64,000 nt of DNA, from assembly GCA_910890315.1 (NCBI GenBank), contig CAJVGD010000002.1:186001-250000 (forward strand), written 5' to 3'. The position numbers and the translations under genes are program-made. A model generated the notes under the pieces. The model saw only the letters and a program-made list of their open reading frames with translations, had not been told where the DNA came from and did not search any database. This document shows positions 22,074 through 34,352 of this stretch, in pieces (positions within the stretch are counted from its first letter, which is position 1; each line of letters begins with the position of its first letter). Source of the stretch: Serendipita indica DSM 11827 (lineage: Eukaryota > Basidiomycota > Agaricomycetes > Sebacinales > Serendipitaceae).

Positions 22074-22080
22074 TTATATA
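22074..22080 (-). promoter_or_regulatory. TATA box of the NADAR gene
   Basis: TATATAA on the minus strand, 48 nt upstream of the ATG at 22026 and about 135 nt upstream of the ATG at 21939. Confidence 0.45.
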
Positions 22081-23475
22081 GGATATCGACGGAGAGGAGT
22101 GTTTGGGTTTTGAATGTGTACCGGAGAGAGAGCTGTCGTTGACAGGAAATGGTGATACGCCGCTGAACGGTTTCGGGCAGTGTCAAGAAGTCGTCAGTCT
22201 GCATTCCAAACAAGGAATCGTGTTTGAAGAGACGTAAACGACTGAATCGGATTCCCCTCTGTCAAAGTCGAGTGAGATTTCCGCAGAGTCACCTCGCACA
22301 GACTCTCCTGTGCGCTGCACGGCAAAGTCACAGATACGTAGACCGCAAATTCAACATGTGAGTTGTTTCCAAGCCGGCGTGACCAAGGCCCGTGGTTCTA
22401 GTCGATGGTTTTCGATGGCGGGATTAGACGGACTCGGCCGTTGGATGTTCCCCCTGCCGGACAGAGCTTGGACCGACGACTCGTACGATACAGAGTCTAA
22501 TCTGTGACGCAAGAGACGCTATTCAAGTGTCAATTTTATCGCTGAGGAGATTGTGCGCCCTCCCTCCAAGCCACGGCCGTTGCCGCACACCGCGACAGAG
22601 TTTGGGCTGCCCTTGACGCTCCTCTGAGGAGCGTTGGTGTCGTATTAGATGTCTTGTTTGACATTATTACCCGAATTACTTCTACCCTTGCGTTTGAGGG
22701 CGCGAGGGTTGCGCACAAAGTGCTTCATGGGCAGCTTGTCGCAGCTCGTCGCAGTTTGCCCTAGATTGCAAACCAGCAATACACTGGTTTTCCATGTTAT
22801 CCAATGGCTGGCTCGTTTTCCAGCCACAGCCAGTGTCGAGTCGGAATCCAAGAGGCGGTTTGTCGCCCGGAGACTAATCGTGGCGTCCCCTTCCCATTTG
22901 CCACATCGTACATAGCCTTCCCGTTCTCGTGCAGATCCTCTAAATCTCTATGGAGGCTGGCAGCACCCGCTGAGGAGACCCGTCTGCAACATCATGGCCA
23001 GAGGCGTAGATAGACCTATTACAAGGTAGAATGGCATATCAATACTTGTAAACTGTTGATATACTTCCTTTGTGACTTGTCCAACGGTGGCCACTGCGCT
23101 CTGACCGCGTCGCTGCCGCCAATATCGGAGAGCGTGTGGTTAGATATGGTCCAGATAACTCCATGGAACTTGGTAGATGTCTATCAATCGAATAAAAGGA
23201 TCAAAACCCTGCCCGAGGCCACTCTTTTCACAATGACTATGCCATGACGGTCCGCTGTAGGCCAAGCGTATGGATATGCTAATACAACTCTATGCACGCA
23301 TTTACAGGCAGATTTCGCGTCATATACGTCAGGATTTGTTCCACTTTGTGGCCTGGCAAAGCGAATTCAAACCCCGACTCTTACTCGTTGAGCTCCTAAG
23401 TTCCCAGACCACCAAAAGCTACATCCTGTGGCGACCAGGATACTCTCCTAGCGCCCCTATCAGCTCTCAGCAGCC
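22081..23475. other. Intergenic region (1.4 kb)
   Basis: This lies between the divergent NADAR gene and the four-repeat gene. No frame has protein-like composition or a splice pattern I can defend. It contains a perfect 9-bp inverted repeat at 22616-22634, listed separately. Confidence 0.5.
22616..22634. repeat. Short perfect inverted repeat
   Basis: Arms acgctcctc and gaggagcgt around a single t. It could be a dimeric transcription-factor site or a chance hairpin. Confidence 0.3.
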
Positions 23476-26400
23476 ATGGAGGGCGTCTCCTCTCTCCCAA
23501 ACGGCATCAGCGACGTCGACCTCGCCGACTCTATCGCACGCAGGCTTGCCACAATCCTATTCAGCAGCACTTTTGCAGACAAAATTACGTGGAAAGATGT
23601 CCCTCGTGCACTTGCTGAACGATGTCTCTATCTCTCTGGCGTCCCTTTAAAGTGCGCCCCCGTCGTCGTGGACAACGTCGTGCAGGATAATTATCATTCA
23701 TGGTCGAAAGAACAGCTTTATGCAATGCATTCCGCTCTCGAACGAAATATGCTCAAGATCAAAGTCCGCAATCCAGTCTGTCCGTCGCCTCGTTCCCAGT
23801 CGTTGACCACAGACCCACCGTGCTGACACTTGAGCAGCTCGCAATGTGATTTTTGAACTCGTTGACGAAGATGGTTCTTTGAAAGATTCCACCCTCGGAT
23901 TTTCAGCACTTTGGCGACATGACTACCTGTTTCCAGAACGCGTCTATGGGTCAGTATCGCTCTGATAGGAATGATAGCTGCTGAATCCACAATCAGAGGC
24001 TTGAATATGAATACTCTCAAGTCTTTGAATTACACAGGCCTCCTCAAGGTCCTCAGTGCTGGTACGTAAAGCGCCCAAAAGTCATTCGACGGTTAATCCT
24101 GTGCCCTCAGTCGAGGTCCTGAAGATCCACGAACAGCTCCCCTGGGTGTCTCTCCCCGCTAAACTCTACAAAAACGCATACTATCTTACCGGCCTTCCTC
24201 GCGTTTGCACACCTCGTGCAGTCAACGATGTGTTTCCAGACAACGTCGGCTCCCCCTCATTTCGCTTTAGAAGAGACCAGCGTGTGGCGCTCCAGCGCGC
24301 TCTAGACTCGGGTCTCCTCAGGCTTTTGGAGCGAAACCCTACCGACCGAGATGTCATCTTTGAAGTCCTCGAACCAAATGGCACATTTACCGATGACGAC
24401 TGTGGATTCTCGGCCGAGTGGAAGGCTGCAACGACTCTCAATATCCGGGTCAAACACACAGGCAAAAGCAATGCGGCCAGCTCCCTCGCTGCAATCGCAG
24501 CTCCTACCTCGTGTGTCACACATGAACTCCACCAGGACGTTGCTGATCAGAATGCAGGTCGGAGGCTCCCAAGGCGCCGAACACTCTCCTGGAATCTATC
24601 CTGAGCTCGTTCGTTGCTATTCTATGTGAGTGTTCGTCCAAATTGAAGCTTATCTTGACATGTCCAGTACCCCATGGACTTCTTCTTGACACGGTTGCTG
24701 GACCCGCTTGGATCCGCCTACCGCAAATGCTCGCCACCAAACGGCTTGTCATCCATGGAATTCCTCGAACATGCATACCTATTGTCAAAAATGACGTGGT
24801 CGCCGACAACTATGATCCTTTGCAATGGTCTCTCAACAGTCAGGTCGACTTTTTCAATGCCGTAAAGCACAACAGCATCAAAGTGATACCTCGTTCACGC
24901 AGTGAGTACAAATATTTCATCTGGACTCGGTCTCATGGTCCTCAGGCCAACGAATACTCTACAATGTCTTGGAAGAGAATGGAACAATCACCTCTGACAC
25001 GCTTGGTTTCTCTGAACAATGGTGCAAAGATCATTTGGATGGCATCGACTTGTATGTCCACCACATTGACGGCTCTCGAGATCCCTCACTTGTTTCAGGG
25101 CTGATCCCAACCTTTCACCCACTATGTATGTGATCGAAATGTGGCTCCAGTTACTCGGTAATCTCTCGTACCCACGTATGGAAGGACACAAACTTATTAT
25201 AATTCCATAGAACGCGCCAAGATTCCCTGTCATGACAATCTAGGCCGTCGCCACATCCCATGGGCATACCTCCCGACTCTTCTGGCCCGCGGAAAGCTGT
25301 GTATAATCGGATGCCCAAAGGATTGCATACCAAAAGTGGAGAAGGACATTGTTGTCGAGACGTCTAGCCCATATTTCTATGACGGATTGCAGCTTGGTTT
25401 GATGTATCGCGCATTCAAGGAAAGCGAAGTCTCTATTGGTATTCGCCCACCAGGTACGCCATAGGCATATTATTTATCTGTACTTATGCAGTCTCAGGCA
25501 AGGAGGCCCTCTTCGCATGTAGGATAGGTGACAGTGGCTACGTCTGGGAGTCGACGCTTGGCTTCAGCGACAAGTGGATCGAAATGAACATTCGAAATCC
25601 TAATCCTCCGTTCTATATGCCTCATATCATGACCATGGTCTCATCTATGACGGCTCCTCAAAATTATTCCTTTGGACCAGTGGTGGTAGCCCCAGCAACA
25701 CAAGTACAAGTCATGGATAAGCTTTCCGTACAAACAACTGTCACGGGCAAGCTCTCGGCTCAATCTTCCCCCCTTGTCGTTGTAAATGGCTCCAGTCATC
25801 TTGAATCCTCTAGCGCAAATCCCGAATCTTCTTCGACCGGCTCACTGCCGCAAAAGCGTCATAATCAAGATGGCCAACAATCTCTGAAGATCAGAATTCC
25901 AAAGAGGCGTGCAACAACCGCTACAGCCCGCCCGTTCACGACAGAGCCATTGGTACATATCAAAAACACATCAGCTTCTCCTCCCCCTTCAACTAAAGCT
26001 TCCCTTCCCGTGTTCGCTCCGCTTGTCAAACAGGAATTCGGCCCAGTCTTATCAACAAATGGATTACCACCAAGCAACCTGCCGTCTACCAGTGGAAATC
26101 CTGTTCAAACTCCTGCTTCTCGAAATGTTCAACCTTCTCACCTCACTACCACGCGTCTAGTACCAGCTCCACCTCTCAGGCGCACACGGATGGGAACTCG
26201 AGAGTCCATTGCTTTATCCAAACAAACACGAGAACCTTCGCCTGCACCGTCTACATCTTCATCGTCGTCTGACGTCGACCAGCCTGGCAAATTTGGCGTG
26301 CGCGAGTCCATGTCGCCACCACTTCCCCCTCGCTCTCTACTTCCGTCGCCGTTGCCACCTGTACCGGTACCTGAGTGTCTACCTCGTCCAGGAGGAGACT

Positions 26401-26863
26401 TACGATGGGACGACGAGAAGAGCTTCTGGGAGCTTACTATTTCGGAGAGTTGGCCGCCTTCACAGTGGAAGAAGCTCCTCCCAGTTTTCCCTGCTAGGTT
26501 GATTTGGGACCCAGCGAATAATCTTTGGATGTGCATTCCATCCGAAGTGCTGACGTCGCCACCACCAAAAGATGCCACGGGGATGGGCAGGATTGGGTTG
26601 AGTTTAGATGTCCAAGCGGAACTCGATTCTGCGAGGCGAGTCGGGCCGCTACCAAAAATTACAGAAGGGCACAGTATCATCTGGCATCGGTGGAGACGTA
26701 CCTGGGCGCTCTTCGAGTATGTCGCGCGCGTTCCAACTTGACCATGTATCACGAGCTCGCTCATCCATGCCTTTCATTATTTTTATTCGTGTCTGCCGTG
26801 CATTTCTTGTCCCCTCTCTCTGTTCTTAGTCATGGACCTCATCCGACAAACGAATGTCTGTAG
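23476..26863 (+). CDS. Protein with four diverged tandem repeats of an unknown domain and a Trp-rich C-terminus (about 943 aa)
   Basis: About ten exons join in frame (23476-23779, 23838-23949, 23997-24061, 24111-24510, 24558-24625, 24668-24901, 24946-25125, 25244-25453, 25492-26716, 26830-26863). Four units of about 110-130 aa begin near residues 10, 161, 317 and 455. Each runs W-x2-(V/L)-P-x2-L, then a hydrophobic strand ending G-x-P, then C-x-P-x3-(K/N/D)-D-(V/I)-V, then a helix, then a strand followed by an acidic turn, and closes with (D/S)-TLGFS-x2-W (units 1, 3 and 4; CGFSAEW in unit 2). Units are split by introns at similar places. Residues of about 560-850 are Ser/Pro-rich and disordered. 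The C-terminus has RWDDEKSFWEL, SWPPSQW, LIWDPANNLWMC and WHRWRRTWALF. I recognise no family. The splice between units 3 and 4 (25125-25244) is the weakest join; the last intron is supported by a clean stop. The gene converges on the next one with 82 bp between stops. Confidence 0.75.
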
Positions 26864-26945
26864 GCACCTTCGTAGCAAAGCTTTACATACATATCTACAA
26901 AAGCAATGGTACTTTCGCCCATGATTTAATTGCACAGGTGCATTT

Positions 26946-29900
26946 TCAAGCATTTGAAGGAGAGTCTGGGTCGTCTTCGACTGACATACTCCTATGCGTG
27001 CTCGCGTGGCTCGCAGTTGGCGAGATTGAAGGCGAGATCGATCCAATCTCCCCAAACCCATTATTCTTGCGTAGTGCGGGATTGATCGTCAGCTTTGACC
27101 TTGATATACTACTCGCGCTTCCGCTACCATGTAATCCGAGGTCCAAACTCATCGCATTGTCCTGGACGGCCTCTTGCATCGCTTCCTCTACATTCTTTAC
27201 CTGGATTGTGATACCTGTAGACGAGGAAGAGCCAGTTGCGGCGACCTGGGATGATGGTGGTGCTTTTGCGACTGAGAGCATCATGTTGAGGAGAAGGCTC
27301 GCGCATTGCTGGCGGTGCTGCGAGAGTCCATCGTCGCCGTTGCCGCCGCTTCTGGACGAAACAGATTGGTGGTCGTCACTGATACTTGCCACGGATGACG
27401 AAAGGACACTTGGTTCGGGTTCGATCCCAGAGTCGGAGTAAGCCGACTCGATATCTTCCTCTTTTTTGATTTTGATCGGATCAGGGACGAGCAACGTATT
27501 GCTGCTCTGTTGGTGATGGTTGTTGGAGTTGAAGGGAGCAGAAATCGCATCGTTCGAGACAGTACGTACACCTTTGCGTTCTCGCGCCCGGCCTTTCAGT
27601 TTGACAATCTTGCGTTGAAGTACCAACTAGAACGTCAAAAGAAATGAGGCATCAATCAAGGCGAGGTGGACAGCTGAAACGTACGAGGTACTCTCGTGCA
27701 GCTATAAAGTGGTCCCATGAGATCCGCGGCCGCCCGCCGTCGCAGACATCATAGACGACTTCGCTGCTCACGCCGTTGAGATCCGATACAACTTCTCGGA
27801 CTTCTTTTGTGGGTGGGCACACGTCAAAACGCCACTGACCAACGCGCGCATCCCAGAGCATCCGTCCTCCCAGGTCCCATATCGGCGCCGCCAGATCGCC
27901 GTGTTTCTTTACAATCTTATCCATGGGGCTTACCCACAGCTTGGATCGAATCGGGAGCACCCATTCCCATTCACCCTCGCTGTTCGGCGTTACGTCCAGT
28001 CTACGCACGATTTCCCCTTGTTGCAGAAAACTGTTTGTACGATCAGGTGTTGGATATCCTTCGTCACGCTTCGGGCGCTCCTTGGTGGGAAGCTCATTGA
28101 GGACAAAGATCCAGCGTGCTTGAGCCAGTGACCATTGAAGAAGCCTTCGGTTCGCAGGCGGGATGTATCGTGGGCCGGGAGTTCCGCCGCCGGGAGTGCG
28201 AATGAGCGCGAGGTATTGGGCCTCTGTTTTCGTCGGAGAAGAGGTTGGAGGAGGTGGACCTCCCGTCGTGTCATGATCAGGTCGCTCGCCCCACCCGTGT
28301 GGACGATACTCAAAGCGGTCGTGATCATGTCGCAAATAGATGTGGCCTTGTGGCAACCCTTGAATACTCGGTTCGTATTTCGGGAAAAGCTGTTTGACCA
28401 TCAACTCTTTGGACGCTGAGATTAGGCGTTCTCCACTGGAATGATGAATGGAGCGGTTAGAGACGGAGACCATCTCTCCATCCGCTTCATCCTCATCCAT
28501 CTTTTGCTGAACTTCATCAACCTCGACCCAACCCTCGTCGATTCGTTCGCTCTTCGTCTTCCTGAGCGACATTGTAGTTGTCACCTCTTGCGCGCCTTTC
28601 ATCTCTGGCCGAACCTGGAACCACAGTCGCTGGCCGTTGCCGGCATCTCCCCAGGACGCTGAATCGAGGATCTCCTTGGCCGAATATCTCCTAAGCAGGT
28701 TTGCTGGTGCGCCATCCCCAAACATGACTTTCAACTCTCCCCGTGGTGCCCATGTTCCACCAATTTGCTCCTGCACCGCTCTCATGGATAGTTCCTTGTG
28801 TCTCTGAAGTGCAACTTTGACTTGTGGCTGCGAGAGCAAGTCTGTAGCAGATTGGATGCCCACATTTGGAAGGCTACCACTAGAGGCTAGTGGTGAAGAG
28901 GCAAACGAAGTTGCACTAGTTGGTGTAGGTGTTGCGCTCGCGGTACGTCGACGAAAGAGGGCTGGCGCAGGGGGTGGGACCATGGATGCTGTGGGCAATG
29001 GTTTGGGCGCTGAGGATCGGCGAAGCGCTGGAGGGGGAGGCGGGAGAACTCCGAATTTAGGGAGTCGCCATCGTTTCATCCTGCAATACAGTAGCAACTT
29101 GCGGAACTTGAGCCTGTAAAGGTGCTGATACGGAAGACGGAGTGATGTATGACGAGCCTCCGCTCACAGAATGCCATGCAGACGAGCCGGCGGAAGAGAT
29201 ACTTGCCTGGGTCGGTTCGGGGTAGATTGAGTTGGAGCGAGAGACCGCTCGTTGAATCTTTTGCTTCCAGTGCGGCTCGTGTGATTCGCCCGATTCGATT
29301 AGGAGGGTCGGCTCGCTCGTGAGCGGCTGCTTGCGGGGTGCCATCGGGGGCGCATGCTGCGCCCATTGTGCATGGTCACTCTGTGAACCTTGAGGAGGTG
29401 AGTCATCGCCCTCGTCGTAGTCTGAGTGTGCTGAGCGATCTGCCGTGTTTCTACGAGCGCGTTTGATGGGGTTATGCACGCGCGACGAGGTATCTACATC
29501 TGGCCTGAGACGAATGCGGGCATTCTGCTGAGGTCTTTCGTACAGCTTAGCAAAGGTGTGGCAAGAATGAGCAAAGGTGCACGTACACTGGTGGCAACAG
29601 GGCTGGCAGTGTCGGTTTTGGAGCCTGCATTGGAGTGTCTTCACTGTTCATCCGTTAGATGTGGTCAGTAAACATGGATCAAAGTACCTGTAGTTGCCTG
29701 GACGTTCCATCGCTCTGGTCGAATGGTCAAGGTATGTCCGTTTGTGCGGAGAGAACGTACGATAACAATTGCCTGGCTGATGTTTGAGTATATGAGTCTT
29801 GGAATAGTCAAATAACGTACGCAGTCGATAAGGACGAAGGCAAGGACGGCGGATGCTGACTGAGTCCAGTGGGCGCCTTTGCTGTGGGCTGAGGAACACT

Positions 29901-30292
29901 CGGAGCCGTTGAAGAAGCAAAGTTCTTGACCGAGCTGTTTGTTTCTTCGCCGATCCCAGTCATGGTTGCCTCTCCGTCTGTCCTCTTGGGGATGGCCTGG
30001 TCTCGAATCCTGTAGATGAATCGCCCAAAAATCCCACAAAGGTCAAATTATGCTTAAAAAGACTTGAAAAGGAGGTCACAGCTGTCGATGTATATCCATC
30101 GCTAGCTGGAGATGGTTTCGACAACGAAGCGACGCACAGTTCGCGGGTGCCCAGAGCACTCTCTGGATCTTCCTCGGGCATCTGGTCACTGCCTGTGGTG
30201 TTGTTTAGGATTTCGCTCAGCTTCATGCCGCCAGTCTCCCTGAGGTCGAGGTTTATCGGTCCCGCAACCACCGCGTACGAGTCATCCCACAT
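26946..30292 (-). CDS. Unknown 965-aa protein, disordered N-terminus and Trp-rich core
   Basis: Six exons join in frame (30292-30138, 30009-29821, 29643-29589, 29545-29168, 29124-27685, 27626-26946). The N-terminal 330 residues are Ser/Thr/Pro-rich with basic clusters (NPIKRARR, PHWKQKIQRAVSRS), followed by RLPKFGVLPPPPPALRR. The middle (about 400-720) is more ordered: HKELSMRAVQEQIGGTW, LLRRYSAKEILDSASWG, GQRLWFQVRPEM, LLQWSLAQARWIFVLNELP, GEWEWVLPIRSKLWVSP, GRMLWDARVGQWRFDV, and SWDHFIAAREYLLVLQRK, a helix spanning the last splice. The C-terminus is acidic and Ser-rich (IKIKKEEDIES). No family is recognised. The basic clusters and acidic tail would suit a nuclear regulator. The start codon lies only 15 bp after the stop of the gene upstream on the same strand (30308-31695). 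A later in-frame ATG (MKLSEILNN, about 30226) is an alternative. Confidence 0.72.
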
Positions 30293-30307
30293 ACATTTTC
30301 ACATTCT

Positions 30308-31695
30308 CTACGAAACATTTTTGGGAAGTTTAGAATACAGCTTCACGGGTGTTCCCGGCGGCGATTCTGCAGATGTCGTGTACCCAACACTTCCAACGCT
30401 CGACGCCCGGTAATACGATGGAGGCTGGGCAACCACATACTCTGCCTGTAGTCGAGATGATATCGGCACTGCTTGCTCGTGGGGGTCATCTAACCACGAT
30501 TCCTCTGTACGAGCGGGTCCATCTGGGGCAGAGTCGTAGCCGGCTTCAAGTGAGTACGTCGACGACGTAATCCATCTGTCTTCTGATCCAACTTCTGGCC
30601 TCGGATCGTCAACCTGCGAATGGCCCAAGCCTGGTAATCCACGAAGACTGGGCTGCACCGACTCCCGTGATACGGGTGGAGCGGAATATGGTCGCGTGAG
30701 TTGCGGTAGCGGACGTAGTCCAGTTGCTTGCGGCGATACCACTTGGTAGTTGCGAGGTAGTGGGTCAAAGATATGTGGTAGTGATTGGCGTCTGTCCGCG
30801 GACTCGGGGTACATTGGTGGGGGTTCTGATGTGTGTCGTTCATGGGGCAAGCGACCCGGAATAAGGGCACGAGAAACAGTTTCCGTATCGGAAGAGTAAG
30901 CCCTCTGACGACAATTAGCAGTCGTTCACATCCAGACATGACCTTTACCTGGCTGTGCCGCTTCATGGCCCCCCGCGATGAGATGGGGGAACTTTCCACA
31001 GAGGAAAGCGGAGGATCAAAATAGCCATCGTGAGCGGCGAAGTTATGGAGGTGTGTCGAATTGTGTGCTGAGTAGGGTTGTCGAGGATGAGATGTCGTCG
31101 CTCCAGCGGCCTCGTAATGACCCATTGGAGGTAATTGAGATTGTTGGGTAGTTGGAGATGGTAGAGTCGTGGATTCGCCCACGCTTTGTAGAAGAGACCG
31201 AAACGACGGTAGTCTCCAGTACTTTTTGGGCGGTTCCACGGTTATATGTTGCTCACGATACAGTGATGATTCGTATGGTCCCTGTAACGGAGTGACGGGT
31301 TGTGGAGCAAGTCTGGGACTGAGAAGTGTTGGAGAAAAAGTTGGATCAAGCACACGGGCGACCCGTTTCTCCATGTCCTCTGAGAGATCGACAAACCCTG
31401 TCGTATCCCCGGGAGAGGCTGCTTGACTGCTCGTGATGAAATGACCGCTTGTGCTCGCGGAATGCGTCGACTCGACGCTCACTGCTCGCCGTTTCCCTGG
31501 ACGTCGGGCGCCTGGGACTCGCGAACTTCGTTGACGAGGATAAGAGTTTGTAGTGTAATGTTCCACTGCATTTCCAGTGGGATCAAATTCGTCGTACGCT
31601 TCATCATCTTCGACCCCGTCGTCCCAAATGGCATCTCTCCTTGGATCATCGTGCCAGTTCACTGGAGGGGGCCTAGGGCCCGTATATGAGTACAT
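30308..31695 (-). CDS. Tandem-family member A, disordered protein (447 aa)
   Basis: Two exons (31695-30949, 30904-30308) give 447 aa. First of four related tandem genes. The N-terminus is acidic (IWDDGVEDDEAYDEFDP). The family core follows: SVESTHSASTSGHFITSSQ and AASPG (about 31410-31470), a short amphipathic helix (LSEDMEKRVARVLDP), then LPSFRSLLQSVGES (about 31175-31215). Exon 2 opens with RAYSSDTETVSRAL, then LPHERHTSEPPPMYPES and ends ESPPGTPVKLYSKLP. No known domain; nearly all of it is predicted disordered by composition. The basic SRxPGARRPGKRR stretch could be a nuclear signal. The best-preserved member together with D. Confidence 0.75.
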
Positions 31696-32047
31696 GGCGT
31701 TGTTTTACGTTGTAATGTTTCGGTCTGTAGCATCGTCAGAGTAATGATTACCTCCAAAGTTCTACCAAGAAGGCCTTACCGAGACAAATGAGGTTAATTT
31801 TATCATTTCATTCAGCGTATGGTATTCACCGGTGCTCAGAAGGTCTTTTGACAACAGCACTTGGGCATGGTCAGGTCCAACGTCGCTCAGGGCACAAGGC
31901 ATAATTTCAGAGAACATTTCGAAAAAGTTACTTGAGATAAAGGCTATCATCTACAGACTGAATAATATTTCATTGGTGTCAGAGAATCCAGCCGCTATCC
32001 TGCCATTATCACCTACGGAGGTATTGGGTTGGACCTTATGATTATAG
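31696..32047. other. Spacer between tandem-family members A and B
   Basis: About 350 bp, AT-richer than the genes. No coding frame of interest; it holds the promoter of A and the 3' end of B. Confidence 0.5.
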
Positions 32048-34352
32048 CTAGGGTGGTAACGGCCTTCGTTTTGTGATTCGACGAGTCCTCCGCGACACCG
32101 CTGCGTCGGTGTTGGTGGCGTCGTTATCCTTCTCGGATAGTTCCAAGAAAAGAGTCTCAGGTGTGCGCGGTGGCATTCCTTCCCCGGATATGTCGCTGGA
32201 GGATTCTTCTAAAGCTGATCTATCAGGTATCGCAGATCCATAATCCTCGGTCGGTGAGAATACTCTAAATGGCTCTAAGCCATATCCTGCTGGCGAATAT
32301 GATCTTGGCACTCGTGAGACCATTGGTGATCGTGGTAGTAGTCGTGGTGGTGGTGGTGATGGTCGTGGTCGTGGTGCCTCCCAGATCGTTGAACGCCTTT
32401 TGCGCTCCTTGCGCACTATTCCACCTTCCATTGGCGATCCCCAAGAGACTGTCCTATGTTTAATGCGCATCGTAGGCCCGGCAGTATATTCTTTATCCCT
32501 ATCCCGCATGGATGGGGGATACTCATCTAAGGCCGGCTCCGGCGCATGGAAAGCTAATGGTGAATGCGGTCTGGGCGGCGGGGACATCGCTCTGGGCGAA
32601 GGTGAACTTTCAGAGGAAGATTTGAACATGTGAGTTGTGTCAGCCCGCTCCTTTGACCTTCGAGATGGCGGATGAACCTTCGCGCGGCCACCACCAACAC
32701 CCATCGTAGTGAGACGTAGCATTGGCAGTTCTTCGCCTTCCGATGGCGATACTTCTCCTGAATGTGCTCCTGACGTGCTTGCCTCGATGATTCTACGACG
32801 CGGGTTTGGTGTTATCGGTTCCGCGGCCATATGACGTGAATGCGGTTGATAATTCATGGAAGAGGGAGGTGAGTGGGGGGAGTAAGGAGCAGTCGAAGGA
32901 AACATGGCGCGTGAAGTAGTCTTCATCGAAGAGACAGAACCAAGAGAGTTCCAGGCTGATGGATATTGTACGATAGGCGACAAGGAAACATTTGGTGGAC
33001 CGTGTTGAATAGACGTATAGCTTGCCAACTGCTGACCTCCGGCTGCGTAAGATGGTGGGAGAGACGAAGGGTGTTGGGACTGAGCGCCGCCATAGAAGCT
33101 ACTTCCGACCCGGATCTTGGGATAATATTCATTTCCTGTTGATGTATACGAGGGAATTTGTGGCAATGGGCGGACCTTCGGCTCATTGGTCCCAAGAGGA
33201 AGACTGCTTCTTAACCACTCTGCCCTGGGTTCATAAAGAGAGTTATTGTATACTGGCTCCTCGGGGAATGACGTAGGGTGGACACCGTTCGCACGGTATG
33301 GTTGCAAATGAGCGATGCCAGATTCGGGCGGGAGGTAAGGAGCAGCCAGTTCACGAGATGTGTCCGATCTAGTTATCGCTGGATTATATGCGGCAGAGTA
33401 TGTATCCGATGTTTTCGCGGTTGATGGGTACGACTTTTCTGCGTTTGGTAGGCGTCTGAGACGTTTTGGTAGAGCAAAGGTCTCGTTGTAGGTCAGCCTG
33501 AGGGACCGTTGCGGGCCTACAGTTCCAGAGTATGCGATAGGAGGGGGTTCAGAAGAATGTCGTTTGTGACCCAACCGAGACTTGATCGGTTCTTGAGATG
33601 AGATGTTCGAGTTGGGAGTAGTCGCTTCCTAAAAAAAAGAGTTGATCATAGCAAATAAGAAGGGTAAATACGTACCTGGGAAGTTGCATTCCGAGATGAG
33701 GTATAGGATAGATTCTCGTTAGCCACATAAATGTGAGGTCGTTTTAAGTGATCTGCAGGAACGAGTGCCTGCGAAGAAACCTGATAACTAGAGACCCTTG
33801 GCATACTTCTCTGAGAACCATACGTCGGATGATATTCAGGTTGTCTCGGGGATAAAGTCTCAGATTCGCCTAGGCTTCGTAAAAGGGATTTAAAGGAAGG
33901 CAATTTAGACCGTCTCCCCCACCCTTTGTATCCGATACGGGCGGATTTTTGTAGGCGTGAGGTGTGGCTGATTTTCGTTGCAACTTAGCTGGCTTCGGGC
34001 TCACTTGTGTAGGCGTGGAATAACCAGAGGCAAGGGTATTGTTAAGTCGCGATTGCATATTGATCGGCAGTTCTACAAGCTCTCCAGTGTATCCAGGAGA
34101 CGCAGGTTGACTGCTCGTAATGTAGTGGCCTGTTGTACCCGTCGAGTATGTTGACTCTACGCTTTGTCCACGCGAAACGGGCGCAACGCTTGCACCTCTG
34201 TGAGCACGATTGGTGCTAAAGTAAGTCGGAATTCCCACGGGATCAAATCTATCATATTGTTCATCCTCTTCGCCGTCGTTCGAGATGGCTTCTGCGTGAG
34301 CGTGGTGCGTTCTGCCACCCGAGACTACATTGGAGGAGTGAAATGCACGCAT
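32048..34352 (-). CDS. Tandem-family member B, disordered protein, one uncertain junction
   Basis: The N-terminal frame (from 34352) gives an acidic segment (DGEEDEQYDRFDP), then GQSVESTYSTGTTGHYITSSQ, PASPG and the helix ELPINMQSRLNNTL. The next block, KLPSFKSLLRSLGESE (about 33860-33905), is in a different frame. The join needs either a weak-donor intron (for example GTTGCA to about 33916) or a frame change. The sequence then runs to a clean GTACGT donor at 33675. The last exon (33628-32048) begins EATTPNSN and carries RLGHKRHSSEPPP, many Ser/Pro-rich repeats and a C-terminus PPRTPETLFLELSEKDND, then basic RRITKRRPLPP. It is the longest family member at about 750 aa. No known domain. Confidence 0.62.
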
